NCBI GenBank assembly: GCA_030062745.1 | Contig: CP099840.1 | Coordinates: 5,330,058 to 5,394,057, forward strand | Direction: 5' to 3' | From: Capitulum mitella | Lineage: Eukaryota; Arthropoda; Thecostraca; Pollicipedomorpha; Pollicipedidae | DNA length: 64,000 nt | Shown here: one piece after another, positions 33,401 to 43,587 of the stretch | Layout: every line of letters starts with the position of its first letter | Position numbering within the stretch: the stretch's first letter is position 1 | Translations under genes and position numbers: made by a program | The notes under the pieces: generated by a model | Database searches by the model: none | What the model saw: only the letters and a program-made list of their open reading frames with translations | Told to the model about the DNA's origin: nothing

Positions 33401-35486
33401 ATTTTGAGCCCTTTTTCACTCTGTTTAACATTTTCAACATTTCACCTTCTTTAGAAATGTACATCTTGCTATAGGCTATCAAACGCCGTTCTTCTCGAGG
33501 AAATCGGACCAATGGTTTTCGAGATCGCACAGGGGCAGAATCTACCCTCCCCCGTACGGAATCGTTCGTACCGGGAAAGAGCACGGAGTAGCGTTAAAAA
33601 GAAATTTCGCGAAGGACTTGTGTTGAACAAAACAAAACGATGCTGAGTTTATCACGTGCTATTCTACTTATGGTTGTTGACGTAAACTTCCCTTACAGGT
33701 CCGTGACACTGGAGTTTATGAATGTCAGGTCAACACATCGCCAAAGATGTTTCTGGCTTTTAATCTTCACGTAGTTGGTGAGTTACCTGTGCGAAGCCTT
33801 ATAAAGTTGGAAACGAGGAACACTTGAATAAAGTGTGGTATTGGTCACGTTCTTCATTTCGTAATTCGTAAGTAATCTTCCGACTTTCCAGCATTTTCAA
33901 AACCTTGGATAAAAGAGGAATCATGTATGAAACGTAATGCAGTGAGATAAGTCCTGCCTGGGTGAAAGAGGGAAGGTCCTTATTGAAGATTCTGGCTAAC
34001 TATAGTCGGACCCGATAAATGTCAGCAATCTCAGATCCTGGCCAGATAGACGATATAACTGTCCATGAAACCATGGTTTGTCTAAATGCTGCTGACGGCG
34101 ATTCCTACCGCTTCTTCAGAGTCTTTCGCGAGGATTCAAGGACCTGAGCGAGTCTACGCCAAGTTTGACTCTGATCTGAGACTCACCTGCGTTGTCAACA
34201 TGCCCAAAAATTACCAGGGTAAGCATTGCAGCCTGCGCCAGATTAAAACACCTCAAAAATGAGATCACAGCCGGAGACTTTCCTAATTACTGAGCCTTAA
34301 ACAGACCCCAGCAATCAACCCGGATAAAATTGAAACATAAGAAGTCATTCCGCTCGTAAGGACAAACATCTGCATGAAAATCGAATTTGTAGGATTTTTA
34401 GGTTCACAGTGGACTCTCTGAATATCATCGTTGTAACTCAAAATCTCATCAGAGTATTACGCGTAGTCTCTACTGTCTATCACAGATGGTTGCCACCATT
34501 TTTACCGCCACAGCCCGCCCCGTCTCCGGTCGACGCGCCTCGTCTACAGAACTGACCCCCCCCCCCCAGTTGACCTGGCCTGGCTGCTGGATGGCCGGCC
34601 GCTCAGCAAGGAGCGCTGGGTTACCGAGACCTCGGACGAGTACGTCACCTCGCGACTGGTGATTCGCCGCGCACGTGGCCGCGACTCGGGGACGTACACG
34701 TGCGCCCCCGCACGGGCCGCACACGCCGACGTGCAGGTGCACGTGATTAGCGGTGAGTAGACGACGGATGCACGCGTTGGTCAGGCAGTGTAATGTGTCG
34801 TCAGTGGGGACGGTGACCCCACCGTCTTTGGACTGCTTTTTGGACACTCTTCTTGGGACTGCCAGAAATCCCAGCGCTTATTGATCGCACGATATTTTCC
34901 ATTCTTGGGGAATGTGGTAAAGAACGACCATTTCCCAGTTTTCCTTTCTTGTACTGAACTAAGTCCGAGTTTACATATACGTGTGTGTACTGCAATTTCA
35001 GTCAAGACGTTTACGTAGTCACAAGTCTCCCTTGAAATGCTAATGTGAATGAAGAGCCAACATGCGATTAGAAATCTGGCGAGAGGCTCGATTGTTTTGC
35101 TTTTGATTTAACAGTTTGTTAATCTTGATAGTGCCTCTGGAAGTTTTCACTCTATTGGCTCGTTAGCAGAAAAGGCTCTCCCTTCTCGTAACAGGTCTTG
35201 TTAACTTGTCATTCTTTATACTTACTCATGCGAAAGTGTCTCACGAAACACCTGAACCCGAGATAACATCTGTCATTTGTATGCAAACGCCTCGCATGGC
35301 TGCGTTCGTGCTTCAGATGTGCTGCGAGTCCGGTTGTTATAATTATGCTCGTTAAAGGAACTGTTCGTTTCTGCAGGCGAACACCCGGCGGCGATGCAGC
35401 ACGGCGTGACCGGCGGACAACAAATCAAGACTCCGGTCATTTATGTGATGTTTACCTGCTATGTTATTGTTGCGTGTACTAGATAA
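24269..35486 (+). CDS. dpr: Dpr-family cell-surface protein with two Ig domains (5' end missing)
   Basis: Dpr proteins are neuronal surface receptors whose first Ig domain binds DIP proteins and guides synaptic partner choice in arthropods. Six exons (24269-24420, 31672-31803, 33699-33777, 34120-34218, 34570-34752, 35377-35486) join in one frame of 250 residues plus a stop, with GT-AG borders throughout. Ig1 carries NVTASVGQTARLLC, the signature SWIRKRDLHILT, FTYTSDARFQ and DTGVYECQV, giving the Cys pair and core Trp. Ig2 has LTCVV, LAWLLDG and DSGTYTC. The C-terminus has VHVISGEHPAAMQ, a hallmark of the family, then a hydrophobic tail for membrane or GPI attachment. N-glycosylation sites are NVT, NWS and NTS. 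The first exon begins in split-codon phase, so a signal-peptide exon lies upstream and was not identified. The Ig2 half is less typical than Ig1. Family assignment is firm; the paralogue number is not. Confidence 0.93.
26021..26519. mobile_element. Small hAT-like MITE in dpr intron 1
   Basis: Terminal inverted repeats of 15 bp, CAGTGGTGGCGGAAC at the left and GTTCCGCCACCCCTG at the right, match at 14 of 15 positions. The flanking 8-mers AGTGACAT and GGTGGCAT agree at 6 of 8 with only transitions between them, as for an aged 8-bp duplication of the hAT superfamily. At 499 bp it is too small for a transposase. A related internal word, GTTCCGCCGCCCCTG, lies near 26150. Confidence 0.7.
30603..30841. 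repeat. 22-bp minisatellite with two alternating unit types
   Basis: About 10.9 head-to-tail 22-bp units. Type A is GTCCCTCCGCGGCAGAGGAG plus TG; type B is GTCCGTCGTCGTCAGAGGAG plus TG. The order is A B A B A A A' A A A then a partial B-like unit. All six frames are open across it because no stop occurs in the unit, so the repetitive peptides are not evidence of a gene. Confidence 0.95.
31672..31803 (+). CDS. dpr: dpr exon: centre of Ig domain 1
   Basis: The acceptor is TTTTGTTGCAG and the donor GTGAGT, with whole codons at both ends (44 residues). It carries the family signature VSWIRKRDLHILTTDIFTYT, then SDARFQVAHPEG and WSLLVKYSQ. This is the most conserved part of Dpr proteins and includes the core Trp of the Ig fold and strands in the DIP-binding face. 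Confidence 0.93.
32059..33597. mobile_element. TTAA-flanked piggyBac-like MITE filling dpr intron 2
   Basis: The left end is TTAACCCTATTCCGTGCTGG; the right end, read inward, is TTAACGCTACTCCGTGCTC. The TTAA duplication and termini starting CCCT are piggyBac features. The ends and flanking internal sequence match the elements at 37640 and 56263 (for example ACAAAATTT...GGGGCGG.TCCAGG/GCCAGG), so they are one diverged family. No transposase frame is present. Intron 2 is 1895 bp, of which this element is 1539; without it the intron would be about 356 bp, like introns 3 and 4. Confidence 0.75.
33699..33777 (+). CDS. dpr: dpr exon: end of Ig domain 1
   Basis: The acceptor is CTTCCCTTACAG and the donor GTGAGT. 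It encodes VRDTGVYECQVNTSPKMFLA and FNLHVV, which contains the D-G-Y-C motif with the second disulphide Cys and an NTS glycosylation site. It ends one base into a codon. Confidence 0.92.
34120..34218 (+). CDS. dpr: dpr exon: start of Ig domain 2
   Basis: The acceptor is GCTTCTTCAG and the donor GTAAGC. It encodes the inter-domain linker and strands to LRLTCVVNMPKNYQ, including the first Cys of Ig2. The usual family wording (LYVK-GS-LTC followed by a proline-rich turn) is only partly kept, so this exon is the least certain. It keeps frame with both neighbours. Confidence 0.78.
34570..34752 (+). CDS. dpr: dpr exon: rest of Ig domain 2
   Basis: The acceptor is an unusual run of 12 C followed by AG; the donor is GTGAGT at 34753. 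It encodes LAWLLDGRPLSKERW, then SRLVIRRARGRDSGTYTCAP and ADVQVHVIS. It holds the core Trp and second Cys of Ig2 and the start of the VHV-GEHPAAMQ hallmark. Strong GC bias at third positions sets it off from the introns. Confidence 0.92.
35377..35486 (+). CDS. dpr: dpr last exon: C-terminal hydrophobic tail and stop
   Basis: The acceptor is TCGTTTCTGCAG. It encodes GEHPAAMQHGVTGGQQIKTP, then VIYVMFTCYVIVACTR and a TAA stop. The GEHPAAMQ motif fixes the family. The last 16 residues or so form one hydrophobic segment ending in a single Arg, as expected for a GPI-anchor signal or a very short membrane tail. The AATAAA polyadenylation signal overlaps the stop codon. Confidence 0.92.
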
Positions 35487-35490
35487 TAAA
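35485..35490 (+). terminator. Polyadenylation signal of dpr
   Basis: AATAAA shares two bases with the TAA stop (TAATAAA). A T/GT-rich stretch (TTTTCCTTATTTGTCC) follows 10-25 nt later, a suitable downstream element. If used, the 3' UTR would be only about 15-25 nt. Confidence 0.6.
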
Positions 35491-35499
35491 CGAATGTTT

Positions 35500-35860
35500 T
35501 CCTTATTTGTCCTGCGTGTTACGCACTGCGCACAAGGAGCGATGACGAGAAGTTAGATGCGCTTTTGTCGGTACAAAATTGAAACGTTCTGTTGAAAACA
35601 TCATAACCGTCGCACTGACCGGTGGGGGTGAGGGTTATCTGACCCCAACGACCTCATTTCAGTACCTCCTGATCCAGTGCCTTCTACATTACCAATCATC
35701 CTAAAATGTCAGATATGAGTCGCGATAGGCCATTGGGCTAGAGGCTCTTTAGTTAGGTCATACTAAGCTAAAATGCCGACGAATGCAGCATTTGCTAGCA
35801 ATGGGTTCTTGCATGGCTGTGACTGGTTTTTCCTGACTTTTCTGATATGGGAGTCGATCT
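35500..35860. other. Sequence downstream of dpr, nothing seen
   Basis: Begins with the presumed cleavage region of the dpr transcript. No gene or clear repeat. Confidence 0.5.
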
Positions 35861-36300
35861 AGGTCACTGACCAAGGCTGACCTTTAGGTCCAGAATTGTG
35901 GTAATAAGCGGAGGAATAGCGATCTTTTCTTCAGTTTCATCATTTTTTTCACATTCGTCCAGTCGCCTCACCTGCAAATGACATTTTAAGCCCAGAGGTC
36001 ACGGTCAGTCACTGACCTAAGTTGACCCTTAGCTCGGGAATTTTTATCAATAACGATCCAGTATTGTTTCTCCCCGCTTTGTCAACTTATCGATTCCAGC
36101 TGCCGTATCTACAAATTACATTTTGTTCGTTCCCGAGGTCATTACCGACCTAGTTGATCTTTGGCTCGGGTCTTTGGTAATACTTGCTTTCTTACTTTCC
36201 GGCTTTGATCACCTTTTCACATCTTCCCGGCCCTTTCAGCTGTAAATGTAATTTTGAATACAAAGTCCACCCGGGTCGGTGACCGAGGTTAACCAGGGCA
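35861..36300. repeat. About 137-bp tandem repeat rich in AGGTCA half-sites, about four units
   Basis: Aligned starts are GTCACTGACC at 35863, GTCACTGACC at 36008, GTCATTACCGACC at 36138 and GTCGGTGACC at 36275, that is, a period of 130-145 bp. Each unit has AGGTCA/TGACCT words, then TTGACCTT..GCTCGGG, then a T-rich stretch and CAGCTGTAAATG-like words. It resembles parts of the elements at 39.4 and 53.1 kb and may be a decayed copy of them. Confidence 0.65.
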
Positions 36301-37639
36301 TCCTTCAGTGCGGGCCACTCAGGCAACCTGACATCAAAACATGTGAGATAAACCTCGAAATAGTCAAGATAGAACGCAGAAACCACCAAGCCTTTTAAGC
36401 GAAAGAAGAACTGATCTGATGACCTTAGGCAACCAGGATCAAATACAGTATATATTCATACTTTGGTAGATTGCATCGTCTAAGATGCGTAGACAACACA
36501 AATGTATCAGGTATGGCATTTATGCATGAACACAAAATACCGGTTATGTTTCTCAGCGGGGATGTTTAGAATAAATAAAATGTCTTGGGAGATTTGTCTT
36601 TGTCTCTGGAATTTGGAAGAAGGATTTGGAAGCATTTGTCTCATTCCTATCTTTCGTCTCAAATTTAGCAATGCTAATTTTTGAAAAAAAATGGCAACTT
36701 TAGGAGCCTTTTTATTCATTGGAAAAACCCACATGCAGTGCCACCGTGGGGTAAAATCGTAACTCGAGATGTGAAGCATTGTGAAACATACGATTGATTC
36801 TTCGATTTTTGGGGTGGGAGGAAAATTATGAAGTTTTTTCCGCGCATGAAAGCATTTTGAAAGCTTAATCATTCTAACGAGACTAGCTGGTGCGAGACGA
36901 TTATCAGCTTGACTTCGATAGGGATCTGAAATCCGGTGCATAGCATAGCATAACTGTATGGTGTTATTTGGTCGGGGAGATTTAGCTTCGGATGTTTTGA
37001 GACAAAGTTTACTTTCGTGAATGAGATCATGGAAATCTTGCTGTTACTCAGAGGAGGCAAATTTCAAAATTTGTTAGAACATGTAGCGGAGAGCGAAGAA
37101 GGTAGTTTGTTTTGTCATGTAAAACAAACATTACTCGTGGGGTTATTACCAATCTAACCATCATTTCCGTCAGAAAAGTAAAACCCAGTTTTGAGGGGGA
37201 GATCTCCGTTCAAAAAGTCCCCTTTCAAGGTTTGGTCGTGCCTCAGGTAGTACACCACAGTCAAAAATCTGTGTTGCCGCCTCTGGGAAAACCCTAATGG
37301 CACCTCAGAAGATACAATATTAGGACCGGAAAAATTGGCTAAACAGCCTTCATGGCATTCCCGTTCAGACATTTTCAAGACGTGTCGCAAACAACTGACA
37401 AATTTGTAGTGTTACACTGCGGCGGAGAATCTTCATGCTGTGCCGCACCACACACCACCATGCGGTACAGTATGCCTACGCAGGTAGATACTGTACCGCC
37501 AAGTGTAGGAGTCTTGCGGCGCACCATACCATTACAGTAATGAAAATGTAACTGTGCTGACGTAGAATGGAACAACTGAATGTTGTACGGCTTTTTCTTT
37601 TTTTGTTTAGCTTGATAGAGGCGCCAAATACGAGGAAAT
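36301..37639. other. Intergenic sequence, no gene seen
   Basis: A 144-codon minus-strand frame (36507-36941) has no recognised motif and unremarkable codon use. Otherwise short frames only. Confidence 0.5.
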
Positions 37640-38847
37640 TTAACCCTATTCCCGGCAGGGGGCTGAATCCGCCCCCCTCGGGTTTTTTGCTTGCCAATTC
37701 CAGGCTTTTTAACGCAGCTTCACGAAACTTGGTCACTTTTCCTAGCTATTCTTTCTACGCGCCGTGACAAAATTTAAAATCCTATTTTGTTCAGGGGCGG
37801 AGCCAGGCAACGTTTTTGGGAGGCACCTCAGACCATTTTTGGCGATGTTGAGGGTAAAAGGAAAATGTCTGCCAAAAACAGAGTTTTTAAAATACAACTT
37901 CAGACTTTATATGGATGTATAGCAGTTGGGCAATGTGCAGATGTAATTTTGTTCATCTGAAGTTATTTTACAGAGTCAGGTCAAAGTTAAAAGTCAAAAT
38001 TTGTTTTTCTGCAATAAATTCAGCGTCGTTTTTTTCAAATTCCGAACCCGGAATATATATGACGTAGAACGGTGTCCTCTACTTGCGTATCAAGTTTCAG
38101 CTTGATGTCAGGTCGAGTCACGGAGCTATGACCTAAAATGTTAGTGCACGTACCCTATATTGCAATAGCCATAAAATGAAATTTTTGAAATAGAATGAAT
38201 TCAAATTTTATTGAAAACGTTTACAGATAATATTAAATGCACACGAGATCATCCCAAGTGACCCCAAGGTCACTGGAGGTCATTTAAGGTCAAAGGTAAT
38301 AAGTTGATCTGAAGAACGTGTGACCATGACAGTTCCCCTTTTTCATGTCCCTGGCATCGCCTATGCTAACATTATACAAACATTGTGATGCGATTTGTAC
38401 TTCTTTAGCATAACATGACTAGCAGAAGTCAAAAAAGTGTTTTCGCCTCTTTTGTTCATTCAGTTGTTAGAAAACTAATCCTCGTATTTTTGAAACCCTG
38501 TGAACGCCCATGAATTTTCTCAAAATTTCAGATTTGCATACCCATGGTAAAAGCCCTATCCATAATCTCTCGATTCGTGCCATTTTCATTGAAATCAGTC
38601 GATAAACAAGGGAGTCATAAGAAGTCTAAAAATACCCCTGATTTTGACATTTTTGCCCCCTGTATCCACACATCTAAAAATTACGAACATTTCTTTTTAT
38701 AGAAATGTAGTTCACGTCATGGCAAATCGATTGCCGTTTGTTGCGATGAAATCGAACAAGTAGTTCTTGAGATCTCAGGGGGGGGGCCGAATCCGTCCCC
38801 CCTGCCGGGAATCGGAAAACCGTCTAGCCCTCCGGGAATAGGGTTAA
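37640..38847 (+). mobile_element. TTAA-flanked piggyBac-like MITE, copy 1, with DR4 array
   Basis: Ends are TTAACCCTATTCCCGG at the left and CCGGGAATAGGGTTAA at the right: perfect 12-bp terminal repeats inside the TTAA duplication. Near each end is a G-run/C-run hairpin (GGGGGCTGAATCCGCCCCC). The element is 1208 bp with no transposase frame, so it must move in trans if at all. At 38267-38299 it carries AGGTCA-ctgg-AGGTCA-ttta-AGGTCA-a-AGGTAA. A second copy at 56263 is inverted relative to this one and aligns end to end. Confidence 0.85.
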
Positions 38848-39424
38848 TCTACAAGAAAACAAGACAAACCTTCCTAACAACTTTTTTCATTTCCTTTATT
38901 TTTGCGCTTGGCATTCTATTTTTTCTTGTACTTGATTCCTTACAAAACTTTGTTTTCAGGCAACCTTCAGATAAACAATAACACTCGTACCGCTAGCTTC
39001 CCGGCATCCCGTCAGGGGCATGCTCTACTAATTCCAGCAATCTGCAAGGGCATTGAAAATGAGTAAACAAATCGAAAACTTCAAGAAATGCACCCTTCCC
39101 ACAAATGGCATCTCATTCTTGTGCTGTATTCTGTTAATACCGCAATGTCGTGTAGCCGCTATTTGGTATGCTTCATCTGTGTCTTTCTTTATGGCGCATT
39201 TTCCCCGAATTTCGGTAAACATTCGTGATCAAAAGCTGGCGCGCATATCTTTGTATTAAGCTCATCCTTACGCCACCAAGTAATGCACCATAAAAAGTCA
39301 TGCACCATAAGGTTTAAAAAAAGGACTCACTGATTTCGCATACACGCAAACGCACAAGTTTTGATAACACTGATACCTGGTTAACCCTCCTGGTTACTGA
39401 CTTGCAATGTGGTTCCATGGAAGG
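38848..39424. other. Intergenic sequence, no gene seen
   Basis: Short frames only. A lone TTAACCCTCCTGG word near 39380 resembles a piggyBac-like terminus, but no partner end was found. Confidence 0.4.
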
Positions 39425-41050
39425 GAGTGGTTCTATATAATACCACATGGAGGCAGGGAATGAACTTTTAAGCGCTGGGGTCATTAACACGCGCCCGGTT
39501 GGGTCGGTCATTTTAACCCCCCCTCTCCGAGGTTTTGTCGGAATAGGTCCCAAACGGTGCGATGCAGCCGCACTAAACAGAACAAAATTGAATAGAGGAT
39601 CTTTTGGTGAAAAATATCAAGGTCTTTCAGGATCATCAAGTTAGCGCGGGTCAAAGGTCAAGGTTTTCAGAAATGGTCATGTCTGCTGGCAAACTTCAAC
39701 CTGCTGCCACGAATAAGGCTTTGAAGACAGACTTTCAAACTTTTAAATGGTGCACAGATAACCAACTGAAAAAATACGGAAAAATTTGAATGATCTGAGG
39801 TCAGGTCACGAAAACAGATCGAGGCCAAAGGCCAAAAATTATTTCCAAGTATGGACCTTCTGTTGTAATCGTCTCAGCCAAAAAACCACAACATATGTAA
39901 AAGACCACTTCATCTTCTACCGGTGCACTAAGTTTGAAGTTGATATCAGGTCTGGCCATGGAGAGATGACCAAAAACGTGTTCGCGCATACCATTTTTCT
40001 GTAGAGACCAAACAATGAAACGCCACCAGTTTGCTGTTCAATGCCTACTTCAATGTTTAAATGGTACAAAACTATGTCAGAAATGACTGAATGCACATTC
40101 CGATAGTTTTGGTCGTTTCTAGGTCATCTCAGGTCACTGGCCGGTGATGAGCTTTGTTGATCTTGGTACACTTGTTTTTGCAATAACCTGCTTTCTAGAG
40201 TTTTTTTTGCACCGATTTCGAATCCAGCACCCAAAAGTACCTAAATATGGTCTAAGTTTGGATAAATAGATGTCAGAAAGAAATGGAGCAGATCAGTTTT
40301 ACCTTCGGTCTTCCATTCCGTGCCCACGTACTATTCTGATGAAGCCGAAGGACGCAACGAAGTTTTACTGACTAGTGCTAAATCTCTAGTGATAAAATCG
40401 TACCGGATGAAGGCACTCGGCTCTGTTGAGCACATTCTTGCCATTTCCATTTTTTTCAGGTCACTTTAGGTCAGTGACCTAGGTTGGCCTCAGATAACCC
40501 TGTTGGCCTAAGTGGCAAAAATTTTGAATCACGAGGTATTCTTGGGTGCTAAATCCGAATTGAGCGCCAGAACTTACCCCGAGATACCAAGAAATAAGAT
40601 ATGTGGCACATAGTGAAATTATAACCATATGGCTTAAGCTGTGCTGAAGCACTAATTTAAGCACAAGTATTGACCAGAGCGTTTCAAGTTGTATATCATC
40701 CATTGCAGTTTTGTGTGGCCTAAAAATGGCTCACATGTCTTGGCGCTGTGACGAAAGTTTTCACGGTACAAGTGAAAGTCTGGAGGGCCACACCAAATTT
40801 GACTCTCTTTGACCTCATTTGTTTCTCTTGAAAGTCATATTCCAGAAATATCAAACCTCTACACAAGAGATTTCCTTTTAGGCTGCATCTACGCTGAAAA
40901 TTTGGTGGATCTGGCATTGTTAATTTTTGAAATCTTGGGGTTTAAATTGAACCCCACCCCGCCCGACCGAGTCGCATCTGACGGGTCACCCGCGAGTGTT
41001 AAAAATTCATTTCGGCCGGAGTGTGGTACGATTTTTTACCACACAGTGCA
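39425..41050. mobile_element. Inverted-repeat element with DR4 and IR1 motifs
   Basis: The left end reads ATACCACATGGAGGCAGGG then AATGAACTTTTAA. The right end, as reverse complement, reads GTACCACACTCCGGCCG then AAATGAATTTTTAA, and similarity continues inward through C/G-rich words (GGTTGGGTCGGTC against CGGTCGGGCGGGG). Exact boundaries are uncertain by about 15 bp and no duplication of target is clear. Inside are DR4 arrays at 40121-40136 and 40458-40473 and a perfect IR1 at 40468-40480. No transposase frame. Confidence 0.55.
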
Positions 41051-41072
41051 CTCCAGAATACGATGAACAAAG

Positions 41073-41245
41073 ATGACTGAACACACACACACACACTTAT
41101 ATATGACGCTAGATATATACAACGTATATGTGTTATATATGACATAATATAACATATATTTAATATATATCGTACATATACACATATAATACACATATAA
41201 TACATTATACATAATACACATATAATATATATTTAATATATGTTT
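41073..41245. repeat. CA microsatellite and imperfect TA/CATA tract
   Basis: A short (AC)n at about 41082-41097 is followed by about 150 bp of imperfect TATAT/ACATAT sequence. Tyr/Ile/Cys-rich frames across it (40999-41221, minus strand) are low-complexity artefacts. Confidence 0.85.
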
Positions 41246-43587
41246 TTGTTAAAGACCAATGCGTTGTTTGCTCTGATGAGTTTCTAGTTCGGTTCGGTCT
41301 GTCTTTGCCGACCTAATTACCACAGTTTGTCATATATGTATTCTTATATTTATCGTTTTAGAGATGCTTCCGAAGTAGAGATACTATTTTAGAGATACTG
41401 TTCAGAAAACCTGAAATAGATCGTCACGCTCCGTGTAAAAACACAGACACACATTTTTATGGCAATAGTTTCGCAAGGGCTTTTAATGAGCAGAACCTAA
41501 CCTGAATGACCTGTGTCAAAAAGAAATTAAAAGGCACACTTAAACATAAACATACACTTACATACACACATTCCTTAACATACACTCGCATAGATGGCCT
41601 GTTGTCACAGTTCATTTTCAGTCACTTCACAAGCCTATTGTCAAGCTAGATTTCAATTGCTTGTTGAGCGCTGGGAAGTGGTCGTGAATGAGAAGTGCTT
41701 CGAACACCATCAGTTTTTGTTAATCGCCACATCTCTTTAGAGCACTGAAACTAGAACACTTTTGTAGTAGACGATGGTCTTTAGTTGACGTCCGTCATCA
41801 GTATGTAAAAATCACAGCAGTACGTAAGAACAAAAGCACAACAGTACGTGATTTAGTCATGAAAAATTACCTGTCAACCCAAACCACCACCCTCATTTGT
41901 CAATAACCTCAAGTGTCCACATGAGAAATGCAGACCTCTTAACGACGAATACATCGGCGTCGCAACAACCTCATTGTCACGGAGGCTGAAGATGCATTTG
42001 AGAGGTGGACCCCCACGTGACCACGTGCTCCAGTAGCACAGTACTGTGCTAACAAGAGTACATTAGACGAAAAACGCCAGTGTTCTAAAGAGATGTAACG
42101 ATACGCGGAGTAATAGTGGTAATTTGAATGGTGATCTTCCTTTGTATATAAAAACGAAAATGAGACAGATGAGACAAGACAAAATGAGACAGAAAATGAG
42201 ACAGAGAGAAAGCCAACAAAACAGTCATCAAAGTGAATATGATTGGTGATTGATTGATGAATTGAAAAAAAATGAAAAAAAGAAAAAAATGGTCATTGAT
42301 TAACGAAAGATGAATATGATTAACAAGTATGAATATGATCAAACATCAAATGATTGGTTTTCAACAACCTCCCCCAAACACACAACTTTTCTCTATTAGC
42401 TCCTAATTTCGCACCATACCACAGTCTATACAAACGAAACAGCTATGCCAAGTTACGAACGTTACAACCACGCATTTGCACGACCTTGCTTACATCCATA
42501 AATGTTTTCAACGTGGGCCTACAAAATCAAAAGGAACTTTTTACGGCATTTCTGGACTGCAAATCCTGAGTTTATGAGGATGTGCAAAACAGAATACCCA
42601 TGCACCGAAACCGTTTCCCAGGTCATTTAATGTTGAATTGCCAGTTGTTTCAGCAGACCAAACTTTTTTCCCAAATACGAGGGCTAATGCCAAAGAAATA
42701 CTACAGTATGTCGTAAATCGGCACCATAGAGCATTTGACCAAATAAGCTATCGCGTAGCAAAGGCTTATCCTATTGAAAAATTAAATTGCCCTGTGTCAG
42801 GCATGCATTTGCGGTATTCCGCCAGAAATCCCTGCAATCGATGGATGCCATAAACGCCGCAAATGTAACCTACGAGGGTTTCCATGCCGTCTAAACCTGT
42901 ACATGTGTCATCTTAAAAAGTGTTTTTCCCTCATCATGTTATTTCCAGACAGAAAAAAGAAACACATGAAGAGAAGTTTGAAGACATTTTCTTCATTATT
43001 CTGTACCATTGCTAATTTAACAACACCGTCTCCATAGTGAAAAGGCCCACCAAAAAAGCATGATTTTCGGTCGGGTAAATAGGGTTTACATTTCCCGCTC
43101 TGAAAGTCGTCCCTGCATCCCGCATTTCTAGAGTTTTGGCTATCGCGTCATACTTGGGGAAGACAAAACAAGGAACCTGCGCTTTCTCTAATGTCAGTGT
43201 GGGGATTCATTTCACATCTTTACCTTTACATTTCCCGTGCTAATTAGTTTTGCACATGAAAACAGATCATCGTATAATCCCGCTTTGAACGACAAATCAC
43301 ATTTACACTTCTACTCTGATACTGGATGACGTGCCATCGAAAAGAAGGCAGAGATGGTCAGGGTGATTTTGCGCTTGGCGTCTGACGACTGATGTATGAC
43401 GACTGACGTCTGACGTCTCACGACTGGCGTCTGATGTATAACGTCTAGCCTGTTCATTAGGTGAGATAAGCAGCGTCAGTGTGAGCATGAACACGTATTT
43501 TCCAAGTCTCTTGAAACCGTGTTGCGGAGTGGTAGGTAGACCAGGCTCTATGGCCTGTTCCAAAGTCACGCGTTGAGATAAAATTGC
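41246..43587. other. Intergenic sequence with low-complexity tracts and an inverted pair
   Basis: No gene. CATCTCTTTAGAGCACTG near 41727 and its near reverse complement CAGTGTTCTAAAGAGATG near 42080 form an inverted pair enclosing about 370 bp, a possible small MITE. Repeats of AATGAGACAG occur at 42158-42210. A short GACGTCTGAC-type array lies at 43378-43447. The remainder shows nothing I recognise. Confidence 0.4.
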
